Source: Fragilaria crotonensis (taxonomy: Eukaryota; Bacillariophyta; Fragilariophyceae; Fragilariales; Fragilariaceae). From it: a stretch of DNA of 64,000 nucleotides. Location of the stretch: positions 20,698 to 84,697 of the forward strand of contig JAKSYS010000221.1 of NCBI GenBank assembly GCA_022925895.1, written 5' to 3'. The notes beneath the pieces were generated by a model. It was not told the origin of the DNA. It saw only the letters and a program-made list of their open reading frames with translations, and made no database searches. The translations under genes and the position numbers were made by a program. Positions 45,149-54,870 of the stretch are shown here, piece by piece (positions within the stretch are counted from its first letter, which is position 1; every line of letters starts with the position of its first letter).

Positions 45149-46294
45149 CAACATATTTCCAGCACCAACAGAAGTTTAAAGGCTCAGTCCTATTAATACA
45201 GTAGTTCTTAACACATTTAGATCATTTGGAATCAAATCCTTCATCATCTTCCTGTTCATTCTGCATCATCATGGTCGGAATTGAATTAATGCATAATTTT
45301 TTGCAGTCCCATCTCGTCTTATTTGTATGGGAGTCTCATTTTTATGTTCTCTAAATCCGGGTTCCAAAGCAGCCGACTAAACGTAACTTCACCAATAACC
45401 GTACTTCTTCAAATCTTCTTGATTTAATCTGTTCACGGGATAATGCTCTTTCATTTGGTATGTCTTAGAGGACTGTACGGTGATTTCTTGGTGTCGATTG
45501 ATTTTGTGGCTCCCACTACTATGTTTATACTTGTACAGTATGGATGTGAGCATATGGTCATATCGTAGGTCACAGCCAATAGCCAGGGGTGCTAAATTTA
45601 GGCGCGCGCCTCGCGTTATGAGCATAAGCGCCTGAATAATAGGGGAGGGGCTACTAGAAGCTCCTCTGGCCCACTTTTGCTCAAGGTGCAAGGTCGCGTA
45701 AACATTATTTCTTTTTTGTCTCAAATATGGTTTAAGGTTTGAGCATTAAAACCTTAAAACAAAGGCTATACAAACCTTATTCTCAGTATGTACTGCTGTA
45801 CTATGCTTCAGACTTCAGACATAATCTCAACCCTTGTGATCATACCTAGAACGCAGAGCATGCATCAAATTGATTGGTCCCTCAGGAATCTTGACTTGCT
45901 GTTTTGATTCCGGAAAAGATCCTGTACTTTGCAAGGTACTCATGTCACATATGTCGTGGTGGTGCTGCAACACTGGATATAGGAGTTGCCATTGAATACT
46001 ACTGTCTACTACATGCACTCCACTGTATTTAAACCTTAAAGCTTCATTGTGTGCTCTTGTAATGAAATCAAAGTTTAATAATTAAGCCTTAATAAACCTT
46101 TGCCACTTAAGCCTTATGATGCCACCCTTTGCCTTTGACCTGGTAGTACACTGCCCTATTTGTACTATTTTGGTAGAATAGCACACTTTTTGGACCTTAA
46201 ATAGTACAACTAATTTGCCTATTCCAGGCTTCGTAGGAAGAAGTTGTGTAGAAGTCTATATGTGCACCCAAAAAATGACCATGCACAGTTAATG

Positions 46295-46796
46295 GTTAAG
46301 CACAGGGAAGTGCAACAATATATTGTATGTACAATATATTGCAATATATTGTTACCAATATATTGTATTGGTCCATGCAGCAATAACAATATATTGTATT
46401 GGCGTTTCCGACAATAGCAATATATTGTATTGGTAAGTCCAACAATAACAATATATTGTATTGGTAGGCCTAACAATAACAGTATATTGTACAATATATT
46501 GTATATGTACAGTAAGACAGTAGTAGTATGATCTACTACTGCTGAGCAGAGTACCAGCGTGACGTACGTAGTAGTATGAAGTACTGCGAGTATAAACAAT
46601 ATATTGCATTGTATTGCAATATATTGTTATCAATATATTGTATTGGTCTGTCGGACAATAGCAATATATTGTATTGGTCTGTCGTACAATAACAATATAT
46701 TGTATTGGTCTGTCGGACAATAACAATAAATTGTATTGTAAAATCAAAAACCAACAATACAATAACAATATTATTGTGCGCATCCCTGGTTAAGCA
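46295..46796. mobile_element. hAT-like non-autonomous element with exact 8-bp target duplication
   Basis: The element proper is 46303-46788 (486 bp). It is flanked on both sides by GTTAAGCA (46295-46302 and 46789-46796), the 8-bp duplication typical of hAT. Its left end reads CAGGGAAGTGCAACAATA and the complement of its right end CAGGGATGCGCACAATA, an imperfect terminal inverted repeat of the hAT type. The interior has no coding sequence. It is built of about ten copies of the palindrome CAATATATTG, spaced by TATTGGTCTGTCGGACAA-like words, in two blocks around a unique centre (about 46505-46595). Confidence 0.85.
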
Positions 46797-47433
46797 TTGC
46801 TTATTTCACAACCAATCTTTGTGAACGCCACATTAAAATGAATCTATGGCATACAACAGGTAACCAGCTATCCAGAAATCTAAGAATATGTTTCACATAA
46901 GTTGGTAACCCCAGAAATCATTGAATTATTCTCACACACATATCCAGCACACTATAGAATGCAGTCAGTTTGAAGAGCTGGTGAGTAGATCAACAAACTG
47001 AACTGGGGAACTGGTATTTGCTGTTGTGAGGATGAGCTCAGGAGTCAGCAGACATATCTTGTGTTGGCTTTGTGGTAGAATGCTACCAAATTTGGTAAAA
47101 CTTCCGCCTCGTTGCATTGACACACCACGTCCCTTCGTACTAAGTACGTAGAGTCGTACTTTTCCTAAAGAATACTGCACTTTGGAAGGCTCAAATTAGT
47201 ACTCCAGTACTACGTAGTAGTAGTACTTCAAATTGCACTAGTTGCAAGTGGCCTGATCATGAATAATGACGGATACCCCCCACCTCGTACTTGCTCTAGA
47301 GCCTAGGAGGGGTCAAGTTCAGAATGTTCAATTGATAATTCTGTTTGATGAAGGTAGTTTACTTTGATGGTGAGTGTTGAACAATCCACGGAACGATGTT
47401 AGAAAATGAGTTGCGCGGCGAATCCGCCCGACT

Positions 47434-47767
47434 GTGCAATCTAGAGCAAGTGCGAAGTTGAGGAATATGCATACCATAGCTTTCCCTAGTTCCTGGTTAT
47501 GTACAAAGCAGGATACTATTTGTGCGTAGCGATTGTCTGATCGTTTTGATCCGGCCCAAACTGTTGCTGGATTTCCTACATCCATGTAGCTGTGTCATGC
47601 ACCAGTTCCCAACGAAACGATGTTCGGCAATGTGTTATGTGACGATCTCTGGCCTACAGTGCAATCTCGAGCAAGTGCGAAGTTGAGGCGATCGCCGTGC
47701 CACACGCAAGGTTCAGTTCCTGGTTATGTGCAGTGGAGGACATTATTTGCTCATAGCGATTGTTTGG
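47434..47767 (+). repeat. Diverged direct duplication, about 107-bp units 225 bp apart
   Basis: Copy 47434-47540 and copy 47659-47767 share GTGCAATCT.GAGCAAGTGCGAAGTTGAGG, AGTTCCTGGTTATGT and ATAGCGATTGT-like words in the same order with substitutions between. The second copy ends about 30 bp from the stop codon of the adjacent minus-strand gene. Confidence 0.7.
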
Positions 47768-47794
47768 ACTCCGAATCGCGGCCTTCACTTTCAT

Positions 47795-48953
47795 TCATAT
47801 AGATCCTCCTTCTTCGGACTTCGTAGCTGCTGTTGACGACGGCGATTCCTCGCTCGCGGGGGCATCTGAAGTGTTCTCTGAATTTTTCTCTGTCGAATCC
47901 GATAACTTCGCAACATTTTCACCCTCCAGCCCATCGAGAGACTCTTCCCCCGGCTCGTGTTCGTCGCGATCGGGTCGCACTCCCTCCATCACGTCGAACG
48001 CACTCGCTGCAGATCGGATGGGTTCAAAGTCGTGTCGATTCTCGATATCCTGGGTTCGATAAACAGCAGTATCCCGGACAGCACCCCTTAGCATGCTAGG
48101 TTTCACATCATCTGCAAGTGGTAGCAAACTCACCGAATGGTGACCATAATGACCGTAAGTCAATGCATTTGTAGGTTTATCCATCCCTCGTGATGCGTAC
48201 GTGCTGGGTACGAAGTATTCGGAAAAGTACCAATGATGCCACATCCATCCGATGAATACCATGCATCCCACGACGTAATGTCCCCAAGCGGGTCTTCGTG
48301 CAATTGTCGATGCTGTAGTGTAGATGGAATAGACCGAATGCGACATGGTGTCCCAAGATACCATGGAGGAATTTAAGGACGAACGAACGGATGAATAGGT
48401 AGGCTTTCTGCTGTGATTTCTCCCTGCACTAGGTCGGGACGAAGGATTGCGATCTGAGTCTTCGTGTTGTCTGTGCTGCCTGACTGTAGGCCTAACTCCA
48501 ATGCCATCAACGTCATCAAGACGATGAGATCGATCATTTTGTCGTGATGGCGGCAATTCTTCGCCACTTCCTGGAAGTGGCCACGGTTGGGGGGCTGTTC
48601 GGTTTTGCGACGATTTGAAAGGCCGTTGAGTTTGAATCGACTTCTCCACAACGTTTTTCGTCTTCGGCATTGGAAAGGCGGATCCTTTATAAGCCGACGG
48701 TGCATCGTTGGTGGCTAGTGAGGAAATCTCGGATTGAAACCTGGCAGATATCACCGTCGTTGAGTCGTCGGCGTTGGTTTCTTTCGAGATTTCCTCGATT
48801 TCCGACAACGAGAGGCTCATCGCCACAAGTTCGTCGACAAACAGCTTGGTTTTTTTTCACTGAAGCCTTATTGAGATTCAGCGCCGGCGGGCATGAAGCG
48901 ATATCGGTTGGAACATCCTTTCGAGGCTTGCGAGGATTGGATTCCTTCGTCAT
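47795..48953 (-). CDS. Single-pass membrane protein of unknown function, with a homopolymer frame break near the start
   Basis: The clear frame runs from an ATG at 48820 to 47795. Upstream, another frame gives MTKESNPRKPRKDV...NLNKASVKK from an ATG at 48953. Dropping one base from the A8 run (T8 at 48851-48858) would fuse it smoothly into KLFVDELVAMSLSLSEIEEI, so I take 48953 as the likely true start. The N-terminal 190 residues are polar and Ser/Arg/Gln-rich. One membrane segment, about YVVGCMVFIGWMWHHWYFSEYFV, follows, and the C-terminus is acidic (Glu/Ser/Asp-rich). No signal peptide is visible, and topology and location are unknown. Whether the A8 is real (making the short form) or a read error is open. 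Confidence 0.65.
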
Positions 48954-50833
48954 GGCAGCGAGCACCGATTATTGTGCTGCCTGCATTTCGTTTCGCATTT
49001 CTCGTTACATGTCGGACATTTCGGAACTCGGAACACGCAAATGCCTCGATGTCTGTCATAGTCGTACAGTCATACCCGGTATGCATACTTGTCTAGTAGT
49101 ATGGCGCATACATACAACCATTTTTTCTCCGTGCCGCGTGCCGTCCTCTGAGTACGGAGTACTGTAGTACTGTTTACTCTGAAAACACAGTAGTATGCAT
49201 AGAAACTATTACTGTACTCCGTGTGTATACTTATTATGGTGGTACTCAGCGAGTCTCGGGGTACTGGTATACTGGTGAAATGTAGTACTTGGACTCGAGT
49301 ATCTGTTCGAGTAATTTGCAAGCAGCCCGGCGTCTGGCAGCCCTTTCTGTTCATGGTACCAGTACCCAGTACCACTACCTTGTTGTGTCTGCTGTCTGTT
49401 TCAGTTGTATGAATAGAGAGATCCTCTTTTGAATTTTTACACTACAAATTTACAGAACTCCGGACCCAGTACCGGTTCTGGGTCCTCAGCTTCGTAAAAT
49501 TGAGATTCAATTTTCCCTTAACTTCATGAATTTTGGGGTCCTTTGGTAAATTTGAAGCCCGAATTTCCCCCTTCGACTTGACACTGAGCAAATTCCGTTC
49601 CACGTGTTTACTTTGGTCAGAAATTACTTCCACGTGGAAAATGATTTGTGTACATCAGCATACGGCCTACTACTAGAGTTTGTTGACTTTTCATCTTGCT
49701 GCGCTACAGTACCGGTACAAGTACTTGACATGAGGCGGCGCGGTTTGCATGTCACCGGAGTTCGCTACACACAAAAATTGTATCTCGTATTTAGTCCTCA
49801 TCGGAACTCGACGATGTCGTTCGCTATTGCGATGTGGTTGTTCTAAAGCAACCACATCGCTATGTAAATCATTCGATTGCCCTTGTTTCGAGTGATTCAA
49901 CGGAAGAAACGACATCTATCTGCGGTGGCGTGGACACAAGAAATTTGACATCTTGTACTGAAGGCAGATGGATGTCGCTGGCTACGCATCGGCCACTGTA
50001 TGTGGCTTAGCTCTGAAAGCAACACGGAGGATACCAATGCCCAAGTCTTCGGTGACAGTCAAGCTTGAAAGTGACGTTTTGATCCAATGAAAGGAAACGA
50101 TGCAAGAGGTCGGTCTTGTGGATGATTTCTACTTCTATAGAAACAGGCGAAACCTATCGCAGGCACTGGTGATTTCTTTGCTGGTTAAATCGACGATGAC
50201 AACTGTGAAGTGGAATGCCAGTTGGACGCAACCTCACTCACTCCAGATTGCATGGACAAACATCTTCAAATGAAGGATGTTCAACAGGACAGGCTGATCA
50301 AATTGAAAAGCAGAAATGAAGCTGCAAAAGCCGACACGTTCAAAATTTTCAGCAGCATTTGTCAAAGGGCAGAAAAACAGCGAAGGAACTAGAGTAGCAG
50401 TTGTGATAAATAGTCAATCAAGATCCTACTTTTTATACTACGTACGAAGAGATTGCACAACACCGATGGACGGAGTGATGGAGTCGATGTATGTCATACT
50501 TGCTGTTGTATGATCTCAAAGACTCAAAGTAAGTGCGAGTCCGAGAGTCCATGTGTTGTGAAAAAAACGGAATCTTGTTGAATGATACGAGAAATTTCGA
50601 AGGAATCTGAGTAGTGAAATTCATCTTGTATTTTCTAAAAAGAGGACATGAATTTACAATGTAAATTACTGCAACAAAAAGACGCGAAATCTTCGTAAGG
50701 TTACGGGTTCCATTCTGTAAACAATAAAAAGAGGATCTCTCTAATATCTCGAATTTCCCTTTGAAACCAAATACGGCATACTAGTCGTAGAATAGAATAC
50801 ATGTATGTATGCGACGTTGTGATATAGTGTGCA
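48954..50833. other. Gene-free stretch of 1.9 kb with G-boxes and a hairpin
   Basis: GTAC words are dense at about 49150-49380. Two CACGTG cores lie 30 bp apart at 49601-49606 and 49631-49636, the second inside the palindrome TTCCACGTGGAA. A perfect 12-bp hairpin is listed separately. No supported gene. Confidence 0.5.
49829..49860. repeat. Perfect 12-bp inverted repeat (hairpin)
   Basis: GCGATGTGGTTG at 49829-49840 and its complement CAACCACATCGC at 49849-49860 flank the 8-base loop TTCTAAAG. It is isolated between genes and its role is unknown. Confidence 0.85.
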
Positions 50834-52060
50834 TTAGCGGATCGAGGATCTGCGCAACGGTGACGTCGATCGCGATTTAGAGTATATCTTGGCAGCAAAT
50901 GTGGTGGAGAGAGGCTCCGGCCCTTTCGACACAGCGGATGGGAGAAAAGTTCCTTTCGAACTTGGCAATCGCTCGAGTCCTCCAGACAGGGAGGCCTCAA
51001 GGTCTACGCTCAGTCTGGAACCCATTGAGGTGCGAAGTTCTTGGTTCAGGATCTGCCGGATATTCACCATGCTGGGTCGCATTCGTTCGTTGGGATCCCA
51101 TGCACGTTTCAGAAGATGCCTGATTGAAGGAGGCCAAGTCGTGTGGATCACGGGGCGTTCTTCATTTCCAATAACTCGCTTACCAAATGTGCGGGGGTCC
51201 ATCCAACGGAAGGGTTGCTCCAGCGAGAGAATGAGGTGAAGTAAAATGGCAAAACTGTAGACGTCGGAACTTTTGTTTTGTTCCTTGCCTTCGAAGGCTT
51301 CAGGGCTCATATATGGAAGCTTACAAACGTCATTTCTTCTCTCGTCCAGGTCGTAAACGATTGCATTCCTCACAGAGGGAATCTTTCTCGCGACATCAAA
51401 GTCAAAAAGTTTCAGATCGCCTCTCAGGTCGAACCCTATGTTTCGAGGCTCGAGGTCTCGGTGCACGTAGTTGCAAATGTGAATGTGTTCAATTGCACTC
51501 GCCAGATCTGCAGCCGCTCGCAGTTGTTCCAGAAATAGAAGTCTGCTTTTCAAACCTCTTTTGTCAATGATAGACTTCAAGGTTGGATGTTTCAAGCGCG
51601 CATCCTGTTTTCGCCATGTCTCGATACGATCCTGGAGGGTTTCCTTGACTTTGTCGAGCACAAGAAAACACGAATCGTACATCATACAGGACTCGGAATC
51701 TGCACCTCCTACACCGCCAAGTGCAGTTCCCCTTAATTTCACAATGTTCGGGTGCTCAACGGCGGCAAGAATTTCGGCTTCCGCTGCCAAATTAGTTGCT
51801 GCGGAGTCAACATCGTCGCAATCCTCCCTCAGTAACTTTATGACATACCGCGATTCTTCAAGGCGTCCTATTCTGGATTGTCTCGCCATGAAATCTCGAG
51901 CGAAACCATTTGACTCGTCGACTTGCCCCCGTACATAGTTGATTTGACGAAAAGCGTCAATGTCATGAACATCGCAGCCATTGCCTGACGCCAAATGCTT
52001 CCCGATAACAATCTCACTGATATCAAAGGTCGCTGTCACAAATCTGTTTGATGACTGCAT
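50834..52060 (-). CDS. Protein kinase with altered DFG and HRDLKPxN motifs, 408 aa
   Basis: This single-exon kinase domain fills most of the protein. It has a weak Gly-rich loop (GKHLASGNG, 20-28), an ATP-anchoring Lys at 75 (VIKLL), a likely helix-C Glu near 94-96 and the catalytic loop HRDLEPRN at 200-207. The metal site reads DFD at 220-222, followed by MSPEAF at 250-255 and SSDVYSFAILL. The catalytic Asp202, metal Asp220 and Lys75 are present, so activity is possible. However, the Lys of HRDLKPxN is Glu and the Gly of DFG is Asp, both unusual. Overall similarity is to tyrosine-kinase-like Ser/Thr kinases (YSFAILLHLILSLEQPF). A 20-residue charged insertion precedes the ATP Lys. The Ser/Arg-rich tail is probably regulatory. 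ATG at 52060. Confidence 0.87.
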   Translation of the reverse strand: MQSSNRFVTATFDISEIVIGKHLASGNGCDVHDIDAFRQINYVRGQVDESNGFARDFMARQSRIGRLEESRYVIKLLREDCDDVDSAATNLAAEAEILAAVEHPNIVKLRGTALGGVGGADSESCMMYDSCFLVLDKVKETLQDRIETWRKQDARLKHPTLKSIIDKRGLKSRLLFLEQLRAAADLASAIEHIHICNYVHRDLEPRNIGFDLRGDLKLFDFDVARKIPSVRNAIVYDLDERRNDVCKLPYMSPEAFEGKEQNKSSDVYSFAILLHLILSLEQPFRWMDPRTFGKRVIGNEERPVIHTTWPPSIRHLLKRAWDPNERMRPSMVNIRQILNQELRTSMGSRLSVDLEASLSGGLERLPSSKGTFLPSAVSKGPEPLSTTFAAKIYSKSRSTSPLRRSSIR

Positions 52061-52941
52061 GGAACGAGTAATCGTTGGCGGTGTTTGGAGTTAGGAAAAA
52101 GTGCTCGCACTTCGAGGAGTTGTGTTCAATCCCAGGAATACGACGTGTTTTGATTCACGCTGTTGTTTAACTCCGAGAATTCTAAAGGTGTGAAGTTACA
52201 CTCTTGACGGACCTCTACCACATGGTCGTAGATATATATAACTGGTCAAGGGACCTGGGACTTAGGTATGACATTCGGCAACAATCACTTACATATATTG
52301 ATGACCTCGGAAGGCACTAGGACATGGATTCATGCAGTGTCATCGAGTGTCATGTCACTCATGCCTGCAATGTCATTTGTTAATGACCTCCTGAAAATCA
52401 CCGGCATCTCCCACAATCTGCCAATAGTAGAATGAACTACATACGTCACGGAATGGTCCACTGTACAATAAAAATGTAGCAACACAATTCATAGAGCATA
52501 GTACCAGGAAGTGCTGATCTGGTCCGTCTTGTGTCTGGTGTCTGTGGGGCAGTTTTTACTGGCGTACAGTTGTAATGTTGTACTGTGCATATTGGCAACA
52601 ATTCATGTCAAGCATGGAGAGAACGAAAAAAATGGTCCCCGATGCTGTTTGCGAACCACATCCGTCGACATCGAACATGGCTCCACCGGCGGGAACACCC
52701 GAGTTAGCTCCTACTTCTGAGGCTCATGATGGGGAATTGGGACCATATACTTCGGATATTGATTGTCAAATGGAGCGGTGCGCACTAGTGCAAGGCTCGT
52801 CCTAGGATATGGACCTATTGAGTGATGGTTACTCAAGTTAGCGATTCCCAGAAGCATGTATGCTCTAGAGGGGGGCACTTGAATGAACTCGTCTTGGGTA
52901 CTATCAATGGACGCACGAGACTTAGAACATCGTCGTCATTT
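52061..52941. other. Intergenic, no supported gene
   Basis: This 881-bp stretch lies upstream of the kinase. I see no gene, RNA or repeat structure here beyond ordinary AT/GC variation. Confidence 0.5.
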
Positions 52942-53487
52942 TCAGCTTTGAGGTTCGTCATCTATCACACCTCGAATTTCTTCTTCCAACAACTCGTGAG
53001 AATTACTGATGCTGACCAGAAGAGCATTCAGTCGCTTCATGCGATTCATCTTTCGAATCAATGCTTCTCTCTCTTCCACGGTGACGACTTCTTGATTGTG
53101 CTCGGCTGTGGAATCGTCCTCGTCAAATCCAGACACTCGGCGTCGCTTGTTGTTTGTATTTTTCGAACATGGCGAGTCCTTGGGTGACGTTGTCGCGCTA
53201 ATGCTCGGATCGCGTTTCTCCTCGTGGGACACAGCTCCGCGGCGAAATAGATCAGCCGACCGTTGACTTATTTTTTCTGCATTGCGTTTGAGAGCCTTAA
53301 TCTCTCCCTGGATGAGATTCCGCCCAATTCTTCGCACAAGGGAATTGATTTCTTGCCATGCAATGAGTGAATCTTCTAAGATGTACTCTCCTTCCATTTG
53401 TGAGTCTGATTCCTCGACTCTGGGATCCTCCTTCGATGATGTGGAGGTGGCCGTCGAGAGGTTGAACGAAAGGCTGATTCTGTCCAT
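52942..53487 (-). CDS. Hypothetical helical protein, 181 aa
   Basis: A clean ATG at 53487 opens 181 residues without Cys-rich or catalytic motifs. A Ser/Thr/Asp/Glu-rich start is followed by two predicted helical stretches: LEDSLIAWQEINSLVRRIGRNLIQGEIKALKRNAEKI, and VEEREALIRKMNRMKRLNALLVSI near the end. The basic NNKRRRV between them could act as a nuclear localisation signal. I recognise no family. The open frame and composition support a real gene moderately. Confidence 0.5.
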   Translation of the reverse strand: MDRISLSFNLSTATSTSSKEDPRVEESDSQMEGEYILEDSLIAWQEINSLVRRIGRNLIQGEIKALKRNAEKISQRSADLFRRGAVSHEEKRDPSISATTSPKDSPCSKNTNNKRRRVSGFDEDDSTAEHNQEVVTVEEREALIRKMNRMKRLNALLVSISNSHELLEEEIRGVIDDEPQS

Positions 53488-54416
53488 CGTTTGCGATTTG
53501 CCAAGGGCTGTTCATGATGATTTTTTGCAAATTGAAAAGTTAGTGTGAAATACCGCAAATGCCACTCATGTTTTTAAAATCTGCGCCTGCACACGATGTA
53601 TATGGAATGTCTATGTTGTATGATTTGTCATTTGTACAGAATGCCTAATTGTTGTTTCTATAAGGAGACTGTTCCGCTCCACTGGATCATTGAAAGTTGG
53701 AGGGAAGTTCTTCAGAACTCCAATATAATATGCCCCACCACGACGGTCATTCTCGCTGACTGCGATGGACTGATGTATCCGGAAATTGGTATGTAATCGC
53801 AGTTGGAATTTCTGCATAGATGACAATGCTATCTGCCTACAGGCATTCTCAGGATTCGGAGCACTCAGATTCCGTAGACTTACGTTCTGGAATTCCGTGT
53901 GACTATGAGCTAGATTATCTCCTGGGGAAGGATATGCTTGGACTGGAAATGTTGTGTATTTGTGTTATGCTCCGAGCTATGGCATTCCTGTATCAGCTCT
54001 ACTAGTATGATGAAAGAGGACCATTTGTCGGCCTTCGTAAATGTTGTACTCTAGTAGTAGTGTACGTGGTGGCAAATGGATAGGATTTATTCATCTATGA
54101 GAGAAAAACATGTATCCTAGATACTACTGGATAAATGTTGCGAAGGCCGATCATGTCTGGCATTGCTGTTGCTTTCACAATTATGGGAGGGTGCATCACG
54201 AATCACAATGCTCGGAATAGTAGGACGACGTAGAATCTGGTATGGTGGTATGGAATATTTTTGCAAATTTTCAGAGCATTGACATCAGCAACTTCATGGA
54301 GATCAAAGATCCATCGCAAGTGCTTCCCACAGCAACAAAAGTAAGATTACCTTTCCATTCTTGTTGTCAACATGGATGATATCATCACATTCTGATCTAT
54401 GCCATGGATTTTCTCT

Positions 54417-54870
54417 TTATTCTTCGTTCGTTAAGTCAATGAACGTTGCCTTCTTGCAAAAGCTGCTGTGGTCAAAATTGAGTGCACAACGATGTGTTTT
54501 GAAGCGCTTGACGAGCTTCTCCATCATGATGGGATCTGTCGTGAGCACATTTTGGTTTGTTTTGGTTCTTCCTCTCACCTGTTGTTTGCACCAAATCATA
54601 TAGTAAAGCACAGATCACAGATATGTGGTGGCCGTGCTTGTCTAGAAAAATGTCTGGTTCGCTCTGTTACGAACACCTTGCTTCCTCTCTCTTGACAGAT
54701 GCATTCTGACATATCTGTTTCAAGGTGACATGATGGTAACCTTTTGGCAAACCCAAGGAATACTCAATCCCATCTCCTGCAAGCTCACAGTGACATTTTG
54801 GTGTCTGATAAACAAGAGCACCCATCTCCCTTCCTGTTGACTGAAGTGTCTCCTCCTCCTCAAAAATCAA
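54417..54870 (-). pseudogene. Decayed transposon-type ORF fragment
   Basis: The minus strand reads EEETLQSTGREMGALVYQTPKCHCELAGDGIEYSLGL, then after frame changes RHFSRQARPPHIC, and finally KLVKRFKTHRCALNFDHSSF. I recall the string PKCHCELAGEGIEYSWGCAK...RKFSRRAR...KTHR as a frequent repeat-encoded protein in diatom genomes, probably transposon-derived. Here several stops and frame changes interrupt it, so it is a relic. Confidence 0.55.

Noticed and set aside
45590-46130. A hAT-like start (CAGGGGTGCTAAA) near 45590 with AAACCTTA repeats downstream
   Set aside because: No matching inverted end and no flanking duplication were found.
46219-46783. Long minus-strand frames rich in Tyr/Ile across the palindrome array
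   Set aside because: They are by-products of the CAATATATTG repeats in the hAT-like element.
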